A stretch of 64,000 bases of DNA, taken from Ktedonobacter racemifer DSM 44963 (GTDB taxonomy: Bacteria; Chloroflexota; Ktedonobacteria; Ktedonobacterales; Ktedonobacteraceae). The stretch covers positions 1,178,001 to 1,242,000 of the forward strand of contig NZ_ADVG01000003.1 in assembly GCF_000178855.1 (NCBI RefSeq), in the 5' to 3' direction. A program made the position numbers and the translations under genes. Below are positions 1 through 9,713 of this stretch, one piece after another (the stretch's first letter is position 1; every line of letters starts with the position of its first letter). Under the pieces are notes generated by a model. It did not search any database. It was not told the DNA's origin and saw nothing but the letters and a program-made list of their open reading frames with translations.

Positions 1-822
1 CTCCTCGCGAATACCAGGAATAAAGCTTGCTAGCAGGTCTAGGCTCTCCTCCAGGGATAGCTCTGGTACCTGGAAGGAAACAATATTGGCGAAGTAATAC
101 GCCAGCGCGGGTATACGCGTCGTGAGCAGGTAGGCGCAATGGGGACCACCAACCTGTAATGTTTGTGCATCTTCTAACGTCCAGGCATCATCAAGGAGAA
201 GGAGAAGGCGTCGCGGGCCAATGGTGGCGCGTAGCAGCATGGCCAGGGTCTCCGGGTTTTCCGAACGTTCCAGAAAAATCGCATTAATCCCCAGGACACG
301 CCCCCAATGGCGTAACAAGGCCACGAGATCGGGTGAAGGTCCTAAAGATGCCCACAGCGTTCCATCACAGAAGTGGGCCGTTATCTCCTGGTCGCGGGCC
401 ATGGTTATCGCCAGCGAGGTCTTGCCTATGCCTGGAAGGCCATACAGTGCCGCGCAGGCGGGCAACTCCTGGTCACAGAGACAGGTTTTTAGAGAGCGTA
501 ATAGGGTCTGGCGCTCAAGCACATTCTTCTGTGATAGAGGGAGCGCCGGATCATAGATTACCTGTGGGAACGCATGCATGCAACTATGCGTACAGATGGG
601 ACACGGATATAAAGGCGGGTCGTCATGAAAAAGTCCTAGCTCCTGGGGAAGCCTGGCATATAGTTCACATAACTTTTGTAAGAAAAAGGCGCTGGGGAAG
701 GCGACTCCGCGCTCCCAGCGCCCAATTGTCTTGGCGTCAGCGATGCCGATCTGGCCCGCCACATATTCACGCGTCCATCCTCTGCGCTGCCGCTCACGCA
801 GCAGTAGCTCATTTGGCTGCAT
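1..822 (-). CDS. XRE-type HTH protein fused to an NB-ARC ATPase (3' end outside window)
   Basis: Open minus-strand frame from ATG at 822 to the left edge, 274 residues visible. Residues 5-60 form a Cro/C1-type HTH (the run TIGRWERGVAFPS is typical of this class). A short Cys cluster, CPICTHSC, lies near residue 74. An NB-ARC P-loop follows: Walker A GLPGIGKT at residues 128-135 and a Walker B-like LLLLLDDAW near 207. Proteins of this build (HTH, NB-ARC, then usually TPR or WD40 repeats) are regulators in actinobacteria and Ktedonobacteria; the sensor repeats would lie beyond the window. Other frames here are shadows: only this one keeps both the HTH and the P-loop in phase. The ligand is unknown. 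Confidence 0.85.
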   Translation of the reverse strand, partial: MQPNELLLRERQRRGWTREYVAGQIGIADAKTIGRWERGVAFPSAFFLQKLCELYARLPQELGLFHDDPPLYPCPICTHSCMHAFPQVIYDPALPLSQKNVLERQTLLRSLKTCLCDQELPACAALYGLPGIGKTSLAITMARDQEITAHFCDGTLWASLGPSPDLVALLRHWGRVLGINAIFLERSENPETLAMLLRATIGPRRLLLLLDDAWTLEDAQTLQVGGPHCAYLLTTRIPALAYYFANIVSFQVPELSLEESLDLLASFIPGIREE

Positions 823-964
823 CCTGGCGTGTCTTCCCACATTCCGACCCCTTCCACCATACACAATTTCCACTTCACCTTAATGCTTGACGCTGCAAAT
901 ATAATACAACTCAGCTCTCCTCTCTTTCAAAGAGATGCGCATCAATTTCGAAGGAAAATACACA

Positions 965-1405
965 ATGGACCATCAGATTAAGGCCTTGTCTAAGCCAAAT
1001 TCAGAATTTGTAGCCTATCTACATGAGCAGATCAGAGAATTTAATAACCAGCAATCGCCCGCGCATAAACAGGCCAGGGTTGAAGGCGCGGTAAAACCAG
1101 TGCATATCATGGTTGTAGATAAAGATGGTCAATGGCAAGGCGGCATTACAGCCGAAATCTACTGGAACTGGCTGGAGCTTAGTGATTTCTGGCTGCCGGA
1201 TACGCTTCGCGGCCAGGGCCTCGGCAGTTCAATCCTGGAGCAGGTTGAAAACATAGGCAGGGAACATGGGGCGAGTAAAGTCTTATTAACCACCTTCGAG
1301 TTCCAGGGCCGCACCTTCTATGAGCGTCATGGCTACAAAGTCGTTGGCTTGGTAGAGGATTATCCTCCGGGCACAAATTACTATACGATGGTAAAGGTGC
1401 TTTAG
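965..1405 (+). CDS. GNAT family N-acetyltransferase
   Basis: 146 residues from ATG 965, preceded by an AAGGAA ribosome-binding site; an in-frame ATG 30 bases upstream has no such site. The acetyl-CoA loop is RGQGLG at residues 82-87 (motif A, R/QxxGxG/A), and the C-terminal part FYERHGYKVVG (about 119-128) is the usual beta6-beta7 signature. The family transfers an acetyl group from acetyl-CoA to an amine on a small molecule or protein; substrate cannot be read from the sequence. It converges on the metallo-hydrolase gene downstream with 45 bases between stops. It is one of four GNAT genes in the first 12 kb. Confidence 0.85.
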   Translation: MDHQIKALSKPNSEFVAYLHEQIREFNNQQSPAHKQARVEGAVKPVHIMVVDKDGQWQGGITAEIYWNWLELSDFWLPDTLRGQGLGSSILEQVENIGREHGASKVLLTTFEFQGRTFYERHGYKVVGLVEDYPPGTNYYTMVKVL

Positions 1406-1450
1406 AGAAAGCGCTACTTTACGTACACATCTACTCTATTTATGCAATTA

Positions 1451-3781
1451 TTATTTGAGTCGGATATTTGCTGAACGTACTTTATGGTGTTGGCCCGCTG
1501 TGGGTCCAGCCTGCCACTGAATTTCGAAGAGGCGCCATGAGCTTTTACCAGTCAAGATGGCTGGCTGGTCGTTGACCGTGACTGCAGCGCCCACGCCGGC
1601 ACGAATGAGCGCGAGATGCTGAGAAAAACCGGGATTCTTCTCTATTTGCTCGCTCTCCAGAGGAAGCCAGCTCTCTCCTTCGCGGTTGAATAGTTCGCGA
1701 CCATGCGCCAGTAGCTCCAGGCCCCAGGCTAGCCGCTCGTCTTCATCTGCGACCTGGGTACAGAGCTGAACATAGGTAAAGGGCTGGCCCTGGGCACGCT
1801 CCCAGCAGATGAACAAGTCTATCCAGCAGTTATCGAGCTGCTTACGCCAGGCCTGAAGCTGCTGCTTTATCTCTCCCGGCGCCAGGGTGAGCCATTCTGG
1901 GCGCCTTACGCCTGGTAGCAGTTGGATGACGTTGAGGGGTCTCTGGGCCTGCTTCCACTGGTCCGCAACGAGCGAGAGCGTGCCGTCTTGGGGTGCGCTC
2001 AGCACCAGCGCGATTTGTGGGCTGGCGTTCTGTCCCTGTACAAACACCATTTCGCCTGGCTCAAGGTCTATGAGAGGCGTGAGGCGCTGTATGGCTTCAG
2101 AAGCGCGGGGCTGATAGGTTGTCTGCGCTCCCAGGCGACCCAGTTTGAAATGGGTGGTGGCATCGCGTAACACCTGCTCGATGAGAGAGCGGAGTGCTGG
2201 GCGATAGTCTGGGCCGTAATAGTGTTGACCCAGCTCCACGGAGGTCCAGGGGCGGAACGGCCCATGAGTATGAGCCTTCTCCCAGAGCGCCTGTAGCGTT
2301 GGAGAAGGCATGTCCTGGACAGGATCACCTTCCGCGAGAAGAGGCGTGACATCTGGTAATAAGGCGTCTGCATGCATGGCTCTTTGCGAGGTGGCAGAAG
2401 ATACCAGCACCTTTGCAGTAGGTGTGATGGAGAGGGTAGTACCAACGTTAGGAATAGCGACGGAGAGATGCTTGAAACGCTGTGAAAGTGCCTCTAGCGC
2501 CTCGCTGTCGCCGTGGACTAGTATGAGACGCGCAGGCTGTACTTTACTGACGACAGCCTGAATCTGGTTGGAGTCCGCGTGACCGGAGAGATTGTAGCGC
2601 GTGACCTGGCAATTAAGCGTCACAAACTGCTCACCAATACGGATGCGGTCGCCCTGCTTAGCGTTGAGCAGCGCATAGCCAGGACTCTCCTCATCCTGGT
2701 AACCGGTAAAGAGCAGGCAATCTTGCTCACGTGCGGCAATATCTAGCGCATACAGAGGAGAGGCGCCGCCAGAAAGCATACCCGAGCTACTGATAACCAT
2801 CTTGGGTTTAGTATGCAGTACAAGGCCCTGGCGCTCAAACGAACGCACGGAAAAGACATGCAGTTGAGGATCGGCGAAGAGTGGTCGTCGCCCATTGACC
2901 AGGTGGCGCTGGAGGGTTGGTTGCAAGTCGTGGGACTGCTGTTGGTACACGTCACAGACCGAGCGCACCATGCCATCCAGGTAAATGGGAACAGGCGATA
3001 TCTTACCACTGGCACGATAGGCCTTCAGAATCAAAATAATCTCTTGCGCGCGCCCCACTGCGAAGGCAGGACAGAGAATGCGGCCTCCCCGTGCCAGCAC
3101 GGCCTGCACAGTTGCCGCTAGCTTCTGCTCCTCTTCCTTACGGCTAGAGTGGGAACGATTGCCATAGGTCCCCTCGGTAATCATCACATCGGCTCTGGGC
3201 AGCGCATTGATATCCAGGCCTTTGATGGTGCGCTGATCGGTCAACGAGATATCGCCGGTATGAAAGAGGGTGCCCTCAGGAGTCTCTAAGAAAAGCATGG
3301 CTGCGCCCAGAATATGGCCAGCTGGAATAAACTGTACTGTGATGTCGGGAGAACCTGCAAGAGGTGCGAAAGGTTGGCGAAAACCCATTACCTGTATGCG
3401 CCCCAGAAAGGCATCAACCTGCTCAGCATTGTAGAGCGGAGTCTCACCATCTGGGCGTAGATGTTCCTGCTCCATAATACGCACAGAGTCGCGAAGCAGC
3501 ACCTCTGTCAGAACACGTGTACTTTCAGTGGCATAAATTGGGATATGCGGCAAGAGCGAGGCAATAAGGGGCAGAGCACCAGTGTGATCAATGTGAGCAT
3601 GGGTGATGATAAGCGCTTCAGGCGGCTGCTTATCTAACAGGGAGAGATCAGGAAGGCGAGATTGTCCTTCGCGAGCCGCGGGGCGCATCCCTCCATCAAC
3701 CAGCAGTTTACGACCCACCACCTGAAGAAGCGTGCAGGACGCACCAACCTCCGAGGCACCACCTAAAAATGTAAGCTCCAT
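1451..3781 (-). CDS. Beta-CASP metallo-beta-lactamase fold hydrolase (CPSF73/RNase J-like) with long C-terminal extension
   Basis: 776 residues from ATG 3781, chosen because GGGAG lies just upstream and the metallo-beta-lactamase fold begins at once (MELTFLGGASEVGAS). Metal ligands are visible: HAHIDH at 61-66, His156 in AGHILGA, the HTGDIS strand at 174-179, SGMLSGG near 333-339, and the beta-CASP histidines in LSGHAD (401) and LVHGD (423). Such proteins are RNA endo- or exonucleases. The nuclease core ends near residue 450. About 320 further residues of unrecognised sequence follow, rich in Trp and Gln, which is longer than usual for the family. It is monocistronic and convergent with the GNAT gene at its 3' side. 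RNA substrate is unknown. Confidence 0.85.
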   Translation of the reverse strand: MELTFLGGASEVGASCTLLQVVGRKLLVDGGMRPAAREGQSRLPDLSLLDKQPPEALIITHAHIDHTGALPLIASLLPHIPIYATESTRVLTEVLLRDSVRIMEQEHLRPDGETPLYNAEQVDAFLGRIQVMGFRQPFAPLAGSPDITVQFIPAGHILGAAMLFLETPEGTLFHTGDISLTDQRTIKGLDINALPRADVMITEGTYGNRSHSSRKEEEQKLAATVQAVLARGGRILCPAFAVGRAQEIILILKAYRASGKISPVPIYLDGMVRSVCDVYQQQSHDLQPTLQRHLVNGRRPLFADPQLHVFSVRSFERQGLVLHTKPKMVISSSGMLSGGASPLYALDIAAREQDCLLFTGYQDEESPGYALLNAKQGDRIRIGEQFVTLNCQVTRYNLSGHADSNQIQAVVSKVQPARLILVHGDSEALEALSQRFKHLSVAIPNVGTTLSITPTAKVLVSSATSQRAMHADALLPDVTPLLAEGDPVQDMPSPTLQALWEKAHTHGPFRPWTSVELGQHYYGPDYRPALRSLIEQVLRDATTHFKLGRLGAQTTYQPRASEAIQRLTPLIDLEPGEMVFVQGQNASPQIALVLSAPQDGTLSLVADQWKQAQRPLNVIQLLPGVRRPEWLTLAPGEIKQQLQAWRKQLDNCWIDLFICWERAQGQPFTYVQLCTQVADEDERLAWGLELLAHGRELFNREGESWLPLESEQIEKNPGFSQHLALIRAGVGAAVTVNDQPAILTGKSSWRLFEIQWQAGPTAGQHHKVRSANIRLK

Positions 3782-3941
3782 AAATAATCTCCCTCTTCTA
3801 TGCAACTGGCATACTTCCCCACAGCTAACATATATACAATCAGCCAGCGTGGATACTCTATACTCTCTATCCACACTTCTATCCCGCTAGAGCAGTATAA
3901 CGTATCTCTTCCCATCAAGCCATATACATCTAGGCGGTTTG

Positions 3942-4367
3942 TTAAAAAAAGCGTATCATGCCCGGCCCATAACCCTTTGTAGGCCGCTTCATAAAGCCGT
4001 AAGATAAATAGAAGTCTTCCACGCCGTCCGCCGCCATCAGGCCTACAAAGCTCCCCTTGCGCGCATACTTTTCCACATATGCCATAATCTTTGCCATCAT
4101 AGCCCGGCCCAGCTTTTGCCCCTGGTAAGCAGGCAAGACAATGATATCCTGGATATAGAAACACAGGCCCCCATCACCAATGACGCGCCCACAGCCAACT
4201 ATCTCTTCCCCATCCAACACACACACCCAATATAAGCTATTCTGGAGACTCATCTGAGCCGCCTCGCCATCTACTTCTCCCCACCCAACGCTCAAGCGCA
4301 GATAGCGAAACGCCTCCAGCGTAGGAGCTTGTTCAACAATATGATATTGCGCTTCTTCCATAGACAT
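3942..4367 (-). CDS. GNAT family N-acetyltransferase
   Basis: 141 residues. The central part, DIIVLPAYQGQKLGRAMMAKIM, carries the acetyl-CoA loop QGQKLG (about residues 82-87) after the beta4 strand. The C-terminal DFYLSYGFMKRP is the typical last element of small aminoalkyl-type GNATs. The start ATG 4367 sits in MSMEEAQ; a second Met two codons later is equally possible. It lies 160 bases upstream of the metallo-hydrolase on the same strand, and no operon link is evident. Target amine unknown. Confidence 0.83.
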   Translation of the reverse strand: MSMEEAQYHIVEQAPTLEAFRYLRLSVGWGEVDGEAAQMSLQNSLYWVCVLDGEEIVGCGRVIGDGGLCFYIQDIIVLPAYQGQKLGRAMMAKIMAYVEKYARKGSFVGLMAADGVEDFYLSYGFMKRPTKGYGPGMIRFF

Positions 4368-4629
4368 TCTTCTTATCCATCCTTTCAGTTATAACATCAC
4401 ACAGCTATAGGCAGAAAATCCGCTTACCAGTACTATAAGAAGTCTAACGGTATTATAAAAGACACCTTGATACTTTTTATTCTTGCCCTTTTATTTGACC
4501 CGTTCCCCTCGTGCTCAGTACGCTTATATTTGCACTTGTTTGCTTATACGTGCTATTAATGTAGCGTTGCACCTCTATTTAATCACCTCCGCATACAGCT
4601 ATGAAAGTGAGGCCTTTAAGAACAATAGC

Positions 4630-5253
4630 ATGGAAAATATGAAAGAATACCAGACTCACATGCAGGAGAAACCAATTTTCAGCATTATCGGAGAAAAAGT
4701 TGCACTCGGCCCCATCCGCCGTGAGCTCATCCCGCTTTACCAGCGCTGGATCAACGATTTCGAGGTACTGCGCACGCTACACATTCCGCGTCCCTCTACA
4801 CTTGAAGAAATTCAGGCCAGCTATGAGGCTGACGTCGCGGCGGAACGCCAGCGCAAAGTCGTCTACTTCACCATTTATGACCGTGACACATTGCAACCTA
4901 TCGGCAGAACAGACTTATGTAACATCAATTATCGCGACCGCACTGCCGATTTCGGCATTGAGATTGGTGAGGCCGCGTATCGCGGGCGTGGCTATGGTAC
5001 TGAGACCATTCGTTTGATGCTCGATTACGCTTTCACCGGCCTGGGTCTACACAATATTATGCTCGAAACATGGGAATATAACCGCGCTGGGCAGGGAGCT
5101 TATAAAAAGGCCGGTTTCCAAGAAATTGGACGTCGCCATCAAGCCAAGTTCATGAACGGCAAGTTCTGGGACATAGTTTACATGGAATGCCTGTCCACAG
5201 AGTTTGTCAGTCCTGTTCTTGGCCAGATACTAGTACCTGATGAGCTACGCTGA
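4630..5253 (+). CDS. GNAT family acetyltransferase, RimJ/RimL-like
   Basis: About 207 residues if started at ATG 4630 (MENMKEY). Met codons at 4639 and 4660 are possible, and the open frame runs on to 4483 without a convincing ribosome-binding site. The order LGPIRRELIPLYQRWIND, the strand ADFGIEIGE, the loop YRGRGYGTE and LHNIMLETWEYN(R)AGQGAYKKAGF match the Acetyltransf_3 class that acetylates protein N-termini or aminoglycoside-like amines. It is followed by a hairpin at 5326-5363. Confidence 0.82.
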   Translation: MENMKEYQTHMQEKPIFSIIGEKVALGPIRRELIPLYQRWINDFEVLRTLHIPRPSTLEEIQASYEADVAAERQRKVVYFTIYDRDTLQPIGRTDLCNINYRDRTADFGIEIGEAAYRGRGYGTETIRLMLDYAFTGLGLHNIMLETWEYNRAGQGAYKKAGFQEIGRRHQAKFMNGKFWDIVYMECLSTEFVSPVLGQILVPDELR

Positions 5254-5325
5254 CAAGTGGATTTAGAGCAAAGATGAAAGTTCCATCTCATCCCCTCAAG
5301 TTATCACTTCTAGCAACAGGAAGAA

Positions 5326-5363
5326 TTACGACATTTTCCTCAGAGCATTGGGAAATGTCGTAA
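5326..5363. terminator. Hairpin after GNAT gene
   Basis: TTACGACATTTTCC pairs with GGGAAATGTCGTAA across a 10-base loop. It lies 70 bases after the GNAT stop. No clear U-tract follows, so it is a probable weak terminator or processing site. Confidence 0.45.
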
Positions 5364-5574
5364 GTAGTACAAATTGATTTAGCCTTATAGCTCATTTTCT
5401 TTTACAACCTGTATCTGCTGCCATTCATCCTTTAGTACGCGACAAGAGCGTTTAACATGACTATTATCTAGGCAATCATATCCATTTTTAGGAGCTTTGT
5501 GCAAATAGCGTCTTTTTTAGTAGAGAGCAAAGATAAGAATTACAAAATAACAAATACGGGGGCTTACTCCAATA

Positions 5575-6771
5575 ATGCGTTTATGGGTTGAAGAACTTAG
5601 TAACCGGATAAAAGCGATGTTTAGTCATCAGAGTGTGTGGTATGGAGCTGTGTTTATTCTGGTATTGCTAACAACCACCCTCTGCATAATCATGGGATAT
5701 ATCTATCGCTGGGATTGGATTGGCGTAGCGGATAAGAAGCTCTGGGACTGGCTTAGCATCTTAATCGTGCCCTTCGCGGTCGCGCTGGCCGGGACAATAT
5801 ACACTCACGTACACAATCAGAGTGAGCGCGAGGAGGCGCGCCAGAAAGAGGCTCAGGAACACGAACTGGCATTGGACAATCAGCGTGAAGCGGCACTACA
5901 GACCTACTTTGATCGCATGTCAGAGCTATTGCTAGATAAACAATTAGAAACGAATTCCCAGGCCATGGCCATTGCTCATGCACGTACAGTCACAGTGTTG
6001 CGCATGCTTGATCCGGCGCGGAGAGCGAGCGTCTTGCGTTTTCTGGGAGATGTAAATCTCGCGTGCCGAATTTTGAATCGGGATATGCGTGGTCTCGACC
6101 TCAATAGTACAGATCTCTCTTCGGCACATTTAAAGCAGGTCATGCTGATCCTGGTAAACCTCATCGAGGCAAACCTTAAGCGTGCCGATTTGTCTGAAGC
6201 CAATCTGGAGAAAGCCTGGATGAGGTCGGCAAACCTGGGCAAGGCTAATCTGGAAGATACTAACCTATGGCGTGCCGACCTGAGCCGAGCCCGTCTGGAT
6301 GAAGCTAACCTCCACTGGGTCAATCTCGTCGAGGCCAACCTCTACCGCGCAAGCCTCCTTGAAACCGATCTAACGGGAGCGAACCTATGGCGCGCACAGC
6401 TCAACAAGACGCGCCTTGACAATGCAAGATTACGCTGGGCCAACCTGATAGAAGCCAATCTGTCAGGGGCCACCCTTCTAGGCGCAGACCTCACAGGCGC
6501 AAACCTCAAAGGTACTAATCTGGAGAATGCAAACTTCAGCGGAGCAATCCTTGTGAAAACGCAGTTCATCGACGTGCGAGGCGTCACCAGTGAACAAATG
6601 GAAGACTTTCGTAAGCGAGGCGCATACACACAAATACAGCCAGGGGGTTCACAGGTATTGGACATCATCAATATAGAAGCTTCTTCACAGACAGAGATAG
6701 AAGGGGCACAAATCATATCAACCGAAGAGTATATGGACGAGGCAGATTCGATGCAACAAAAAATAAAGTAA
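5575..6771 (+). CDS. Membrane-anchored pentapeptide-repeat protein
   Basis: 398 residues. Two hydrophobic helices (about 22-43 and 57-76) are followed by a charged, probably coiled-coil stretch (about 80-125). From about residue 165 to 335 there is a run of A(D/N)Lxx pentapeptides (ADLSEANLEKAWMRSANLGK and similar), which fold into a right-handed quadrilateral beta-helix. A polar tail follows. The architecture suggests a scaffold facing the cytoplasm beneath the membrane; no catalytic motif is seen. Start ATG 5575 has only a weak G-rich site upstream. Pentapeptide proteins include gyrase protectants, but those lack membrane anchors, so that role is not supported here. Confidence 0.85.
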   Translation: MRLWVEELSNRIKAMFSHQSVWYGAVFILVLLTTTLCIIMGYIYRWDWIGVADKKLWDWLSILIVPFAVALAGTIYTHVHNQSEREEARQKEAQEHELALDNQREAALQTYFDRMSELLLDKQLETNSQAMAIAHARTVTVLRMLDPARRASVLRFLGDVNLACRILNRDMRGLDLNSTDLSSAHLKQVMLILVNLIEANLKRADLSEANLEKAWMRSANLGKANLEDTNLWRADLSRARLDEANLHWVNLVEANLYRASLLETDLTGANLWRAQLNKTRLDNARLRWANLIEANLSGATLLGADLTGANLKGTNLENANFSGAILVKTQFIDVRGVTSEQMEDFRKRGAYTQIQPGGSQVLDIINIEASSQTEIEGAQIISTEEYMDEADSMQQKIK

Positions 6772-6848
6772 AATCGATCCAGGTACAATAAAAAAAGAGA
6801 GCGGATATCTGTACAGCAACTAATAGAGTGCATGGGAAGGAATAGCGC

Positions 6849-7850
6849 ATGGCAAGCCAGAAGACAATGAAGGCAGCATATATTGATCGACCTGGAGGTG
6901 CTGATAAGATCATTTATGGTGATCTCCCTATCCCTACACCAGGGCCGCGCGACATTCTTGTCAAAGTCGTCGCCGTAACGGTCAACACAGTCGATATTTA
7001 TATTCGAGGAGGAGTTTTTCAGACACCACTCCCACAGCCCTTTATTATCGGGCGTGATGTGACAGGCATCGTGGTGGAGGTGGGAGAAGAGGTCTCGCTC
7101 TTTCATCCCGGAGAGCGCGTCTGGGCCAATAACCAGGGCTATGATGGTCGCCAGGGAACCTTTGCCGAGTACGTCAGTATCCATGAATGCCTGCTCTATC
7201 ACCTACCACCTAATGTTGACCTCCATGAGTCCGTTACAGTGCTACACTCAGGACTTACCGCCATCATTGGCCTCTTTAACAAAGCCCAGATACGTGATAA
7301 AGAGTGCATCTTCGTCAATGGCGGAGATGGCTCGGTAGGAACCGCGATTATTCAACTGGCCCGTGCCATGGGAGCGCAGATAATTGTCACATCAGGCAAT
7401 GAACAGAAGGCGCGCTGGTGCGAAGAGTTGGGAGCTGACCTGGTTATCAACTACAAGACGCAAAATGTGAACCTGGCACTCAAACATTTCGCGCCTCAAG
7501 GCGTCAATGTATACTGGGATGCCACGCCCCAGCCGGATATAGAATGCGCGCTCAACGCTATTGCGCAGCGTGGGCGCATCATCTTTATGTCTGGCCCCCT
7601 GCACCAGACCACCCTCATGGTGGGTCCGTTCTATATGAAAAACTGTACGCTCTATGGCTTTACCGTGACAGACGCCACAATTGATGAGTTACACACCTGT
7701 GCCTCACAGATTGACTATTGGCTAGGTAGGGGCGTACTCAAAGGCAGAACCGCGCTCAAACTACCGCTCTCACAGGCAGCCGCCGCGCACAGGATATATG
7801 AAACGCAATCCCTCTCCGGAAAGATTGTTCTCTCGCCTGACTGGGATTAG
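6849..7850 (+). CDS. Zinc-independent MDR dehydrogenase / NADPH:quinone reductase-like protein
   Basis: 333 residues, ATG 6849 with AAGGA 9 bases upstream. The N-terminal GroES-like domain includes IIGRDVTGIVVEVGEEV. The Rossmann part starts with the diverged nucleotide loop VNGGDGSVGTAIIQLARAMG (about 155-174) and continues IIVTSGNEQKARWCEELGAD. The usual structural and catalytic zinc cysteines are absent, which fits the quinone oxidoreductase (zeta-crystallin) branch that reduces quinones or enones with NADPH. It is cytosolic, stands alone, and starts 78 bases after the pentapeptide gene. Confidence 0.85.
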   Translation: MASQKTMKAAYIDRPGGADKIIYGDLPIPTPGPRDILVKVVAVTVNTVDIYIRGGVFQTPLPQPFIIGRDVTGIVVEVGEEVSLFHPGERVWANNQGYDGRQGTFAEYVSIHECLLYHLPPNVDLHESVTVLHSGLTAIIGLFNKAQIRDKECIFVNGGDGSVGTAIIQLARAMGAQIIVTSGNEQKARWCEELGADLVINYKTQNVNLALKHFAPQGVNVYWDATPQPDIECALNAIAQRGRIIFMSGPLHQTTLMVGPFYMKNCTLYGFTVTDATIDELHTCASQIDYWLGRGVLKGRTALKLPLSQAAAAHRIYETQSLSGKIVLSPDWD

Positions 7851-8086
7851 CTTCTTCTCCTGCAAAGCACGCTTAATATCAGACATTATATTGGGCCTAT
7901 AATAGCTCAAAGCTACGGCCCTTAGAGACACCGTTTCCCCAAACATATAGCCCAAAGCACGTCTATAGGAAAATGGTAAAAATGGATAAGAAGACCAGTA
8001 TCTTTTGTGAATATGACAGAGGATGACATTAATAGCCCGGTATACTCTTTGCAGATTAAGAAGAGGACCAGCAAAGGAGTAGCATT

Positions 8087-8914
8087 ATGCGTTACGGCTT
8101 CGTCATTCCTATTGGAGATGTGCAAACCATCGCGGAACTGGCCCGGTTAGGAGAAGAGGCTGGTTGGGACGGCATGTTTTACTAGGATGGTATCTGTATC
8201 GAGTCAATGGCCGAGATGTATGATCCCTGGATTGTTATGGCAGCAATGGCCATGCGCACAAAGCACGTGCGCATGGGAGCCATCATTACACCCCTCTCAC
8301 GTCGTCGCCCCTGGAAAGTAGCACGCGAAACCGTCACCCTTGATCATCTCTCACAGGGGCGTCTCGTTTTACCTGTTGGATTAGGAGCACTCGGCGATAA
8401 AGGTTTTGGCAATGTTGGTGAAGTGACAGACCGCAAGGGACGCGCCGAACTGCTCGATGAAAGCCTGGATATTATCACTGGCTTGTGGAGCGCTCAGCCT
8501 TTCAGCTACCAGGGGAAACACTATCATCTCGAAGAGATGGCTTTTCGTCCAACCCCAGTTCAGCAACCACGTATTCCGATCTGGGTTGTGGGAGCATGGC
8601 CGCGCGCAAAATCAATAAATCGCGCCATGCGTTATGACGGCCTGCTCCCAACGAAAATGGAGCAAGATGATCCAGTAACACCAGAAGATATACGTGCTAT
8701 GCGTGAGCATATCGCCAGTCAGCGAAAGCAGGCAACCCCTTTTGATATTATCTGGGAAGGAGAGACACCTGGAGATGACACAGAGCAGGCGGCAGCTATT
8801 GTGCGTCCCTGGGCCGAGGCTGGCGCGACCTGGTGGCTAGAATCGCGCTGGTCAGCTTCAAACATTGAAGAGGTACGCATACGCATCCAACAGGGTCCGC
8901 CACACCTCGCCTAG
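8087..8914 (+). pseudogene. LLM-class flavin-dependent oxidoreductase broken by an in-frame TAG
   Basis: AAAGGAG precedes ATG 8087 and the frame reads MRYGFVIPIGDVQ...GMFY, then TAG at 8183-8185, then continues in the same frame DGICIESMAEMYDPW to the stop at 8914. Luciferase-like monooxygenases usually have Trp at this place (FYWDG-like), so one G-to-A change (TGG to TAG) explains the break. The remaining 235 residues hold the normal fold (LDHLSQGRLVLPVGLGA, VVGAWPRAKSINRAMRYDGLLP). Without readthrough the gene is dead. Reinitiation at ATG 8207 would make a protein without the first beta strands. An intact relative is at 60928. Confidence 0.85.
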
Positions 8915-9104
8915 ATTATCATCCTTTCGCCCATTTGACGCGCATCGCAACTCCTGCCTATTTTCCATCTCATTGGAAAGACATCCTACTCCAAGATATA
9001 CTTAAGAGCCATTGATAATTTCATGTATCCATTTTGTATAAGCAACCATCACAAAGTATCATCATCTCTTGCATATCTCAAGCAGATAGAGTATACTTGG
9101 ATGT

Positions 9105-9713
9105 ATGAAGTTATCGAGTTATGCCAAGAAGATTGGGATCAGTTATAACAGCGCCTGGCGTATGTGGAAACGCGGCCAGATTCCCGGCTATCAATTGCCC
9201 ACCGGCACCGTGATCATTGATCCGCCAGAGCTTCGCTCGGTTCCGGTCCACGCCGTCGCTGTGTATGCTCGTGTTTCAAGCAGCGAAAACAAAGACAACC
9301 TGGAAAGGCAAGCCGAGCGGCTGGTGACCTGGTGCAATGCCCAAGGCTGGTCGGTCAGCAAAGTCGTCAAAGAGTGCGGCAGTGGCATCAACGATCAGCG
9401 GCCCAAGTTTCTGGCGCTGCTGGCAGATCCCAAAATCGGGCAGATCGTGGTTGAACACAAAGATCGCGCTTCTCGCTTTGGCGTGGCCTATATTCAGACC
9501 TTGTTGGCTATGCAAGGACGGAAACTGGTCATCGTCAACACCGCTGATACCGCCGAAGATGATCTCATGGGCGATTTTATCAGCATCATTCCCTCGTTTT
9601 GCGCTCGTCTTTATGGTCGCAGACGAGCCAAACGCAAGACGGAACAAGTGCTAGCGGCTTTGCAGCAGAATGGACCCGCTCGTGAGCAAGAAGCCCCAAA
9701 AAGCCTCGCTTGA
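9105..9713 (+). CDS. tnpA: IS607-type serine recombinase (TnpA)
   Basis: 202 residues. A MerR-like HTH opens the protein (SSYAKKIGISYNSAWRMWK, residues 4-22). The serine-recombinase domain starts at about residue 50, with the nucleophile region VYARVSSSENKDNLERQ around Ser58/59, then GIN(D)QRPKF and VVEHKDRASRFG. IS607 TnpA joins circular intermediates to little-specific targets without duplication. The upstream HTH order (HTH before the catalytic domain) is diagnostic of IS607 rather than of resolvases. It overlaps the start of tnpB, so the two are translationally linked. Confidence 0.92.
   Translation: MKLSSYAKKIGISYNSAWRMWKRGQIPGYQLPTGTVIIDPPELRSVPVHAVAVYARVSSSENKDNLERQAERLVTWCNAQGWSVSKVVKECGSGINDQRPKFLALLADPKIGQIVVEHKDRASRFGVAYIQTLLAMQGRKLVIVNTADTAEDDLMGDFISIIPSFCARLYGRRRAKRKTEQVLAALQQNGPAREQEAPKSLA

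Noticed and set aside
333-890. Plus-strand open frame of 185 codons opposite the NB-ARC gene
   Set aside because: Shadow of the minus-strand XRE/NB-ARC gene, which has clear HTH and P-loop motifs.
6342-7202. 286-codon minus-strand frame
   Set aside because: Antisense to the pentapeptide and dehydrogenase genes; its Arg-Leu-Ala repeats mirror the pentapeptide codons.
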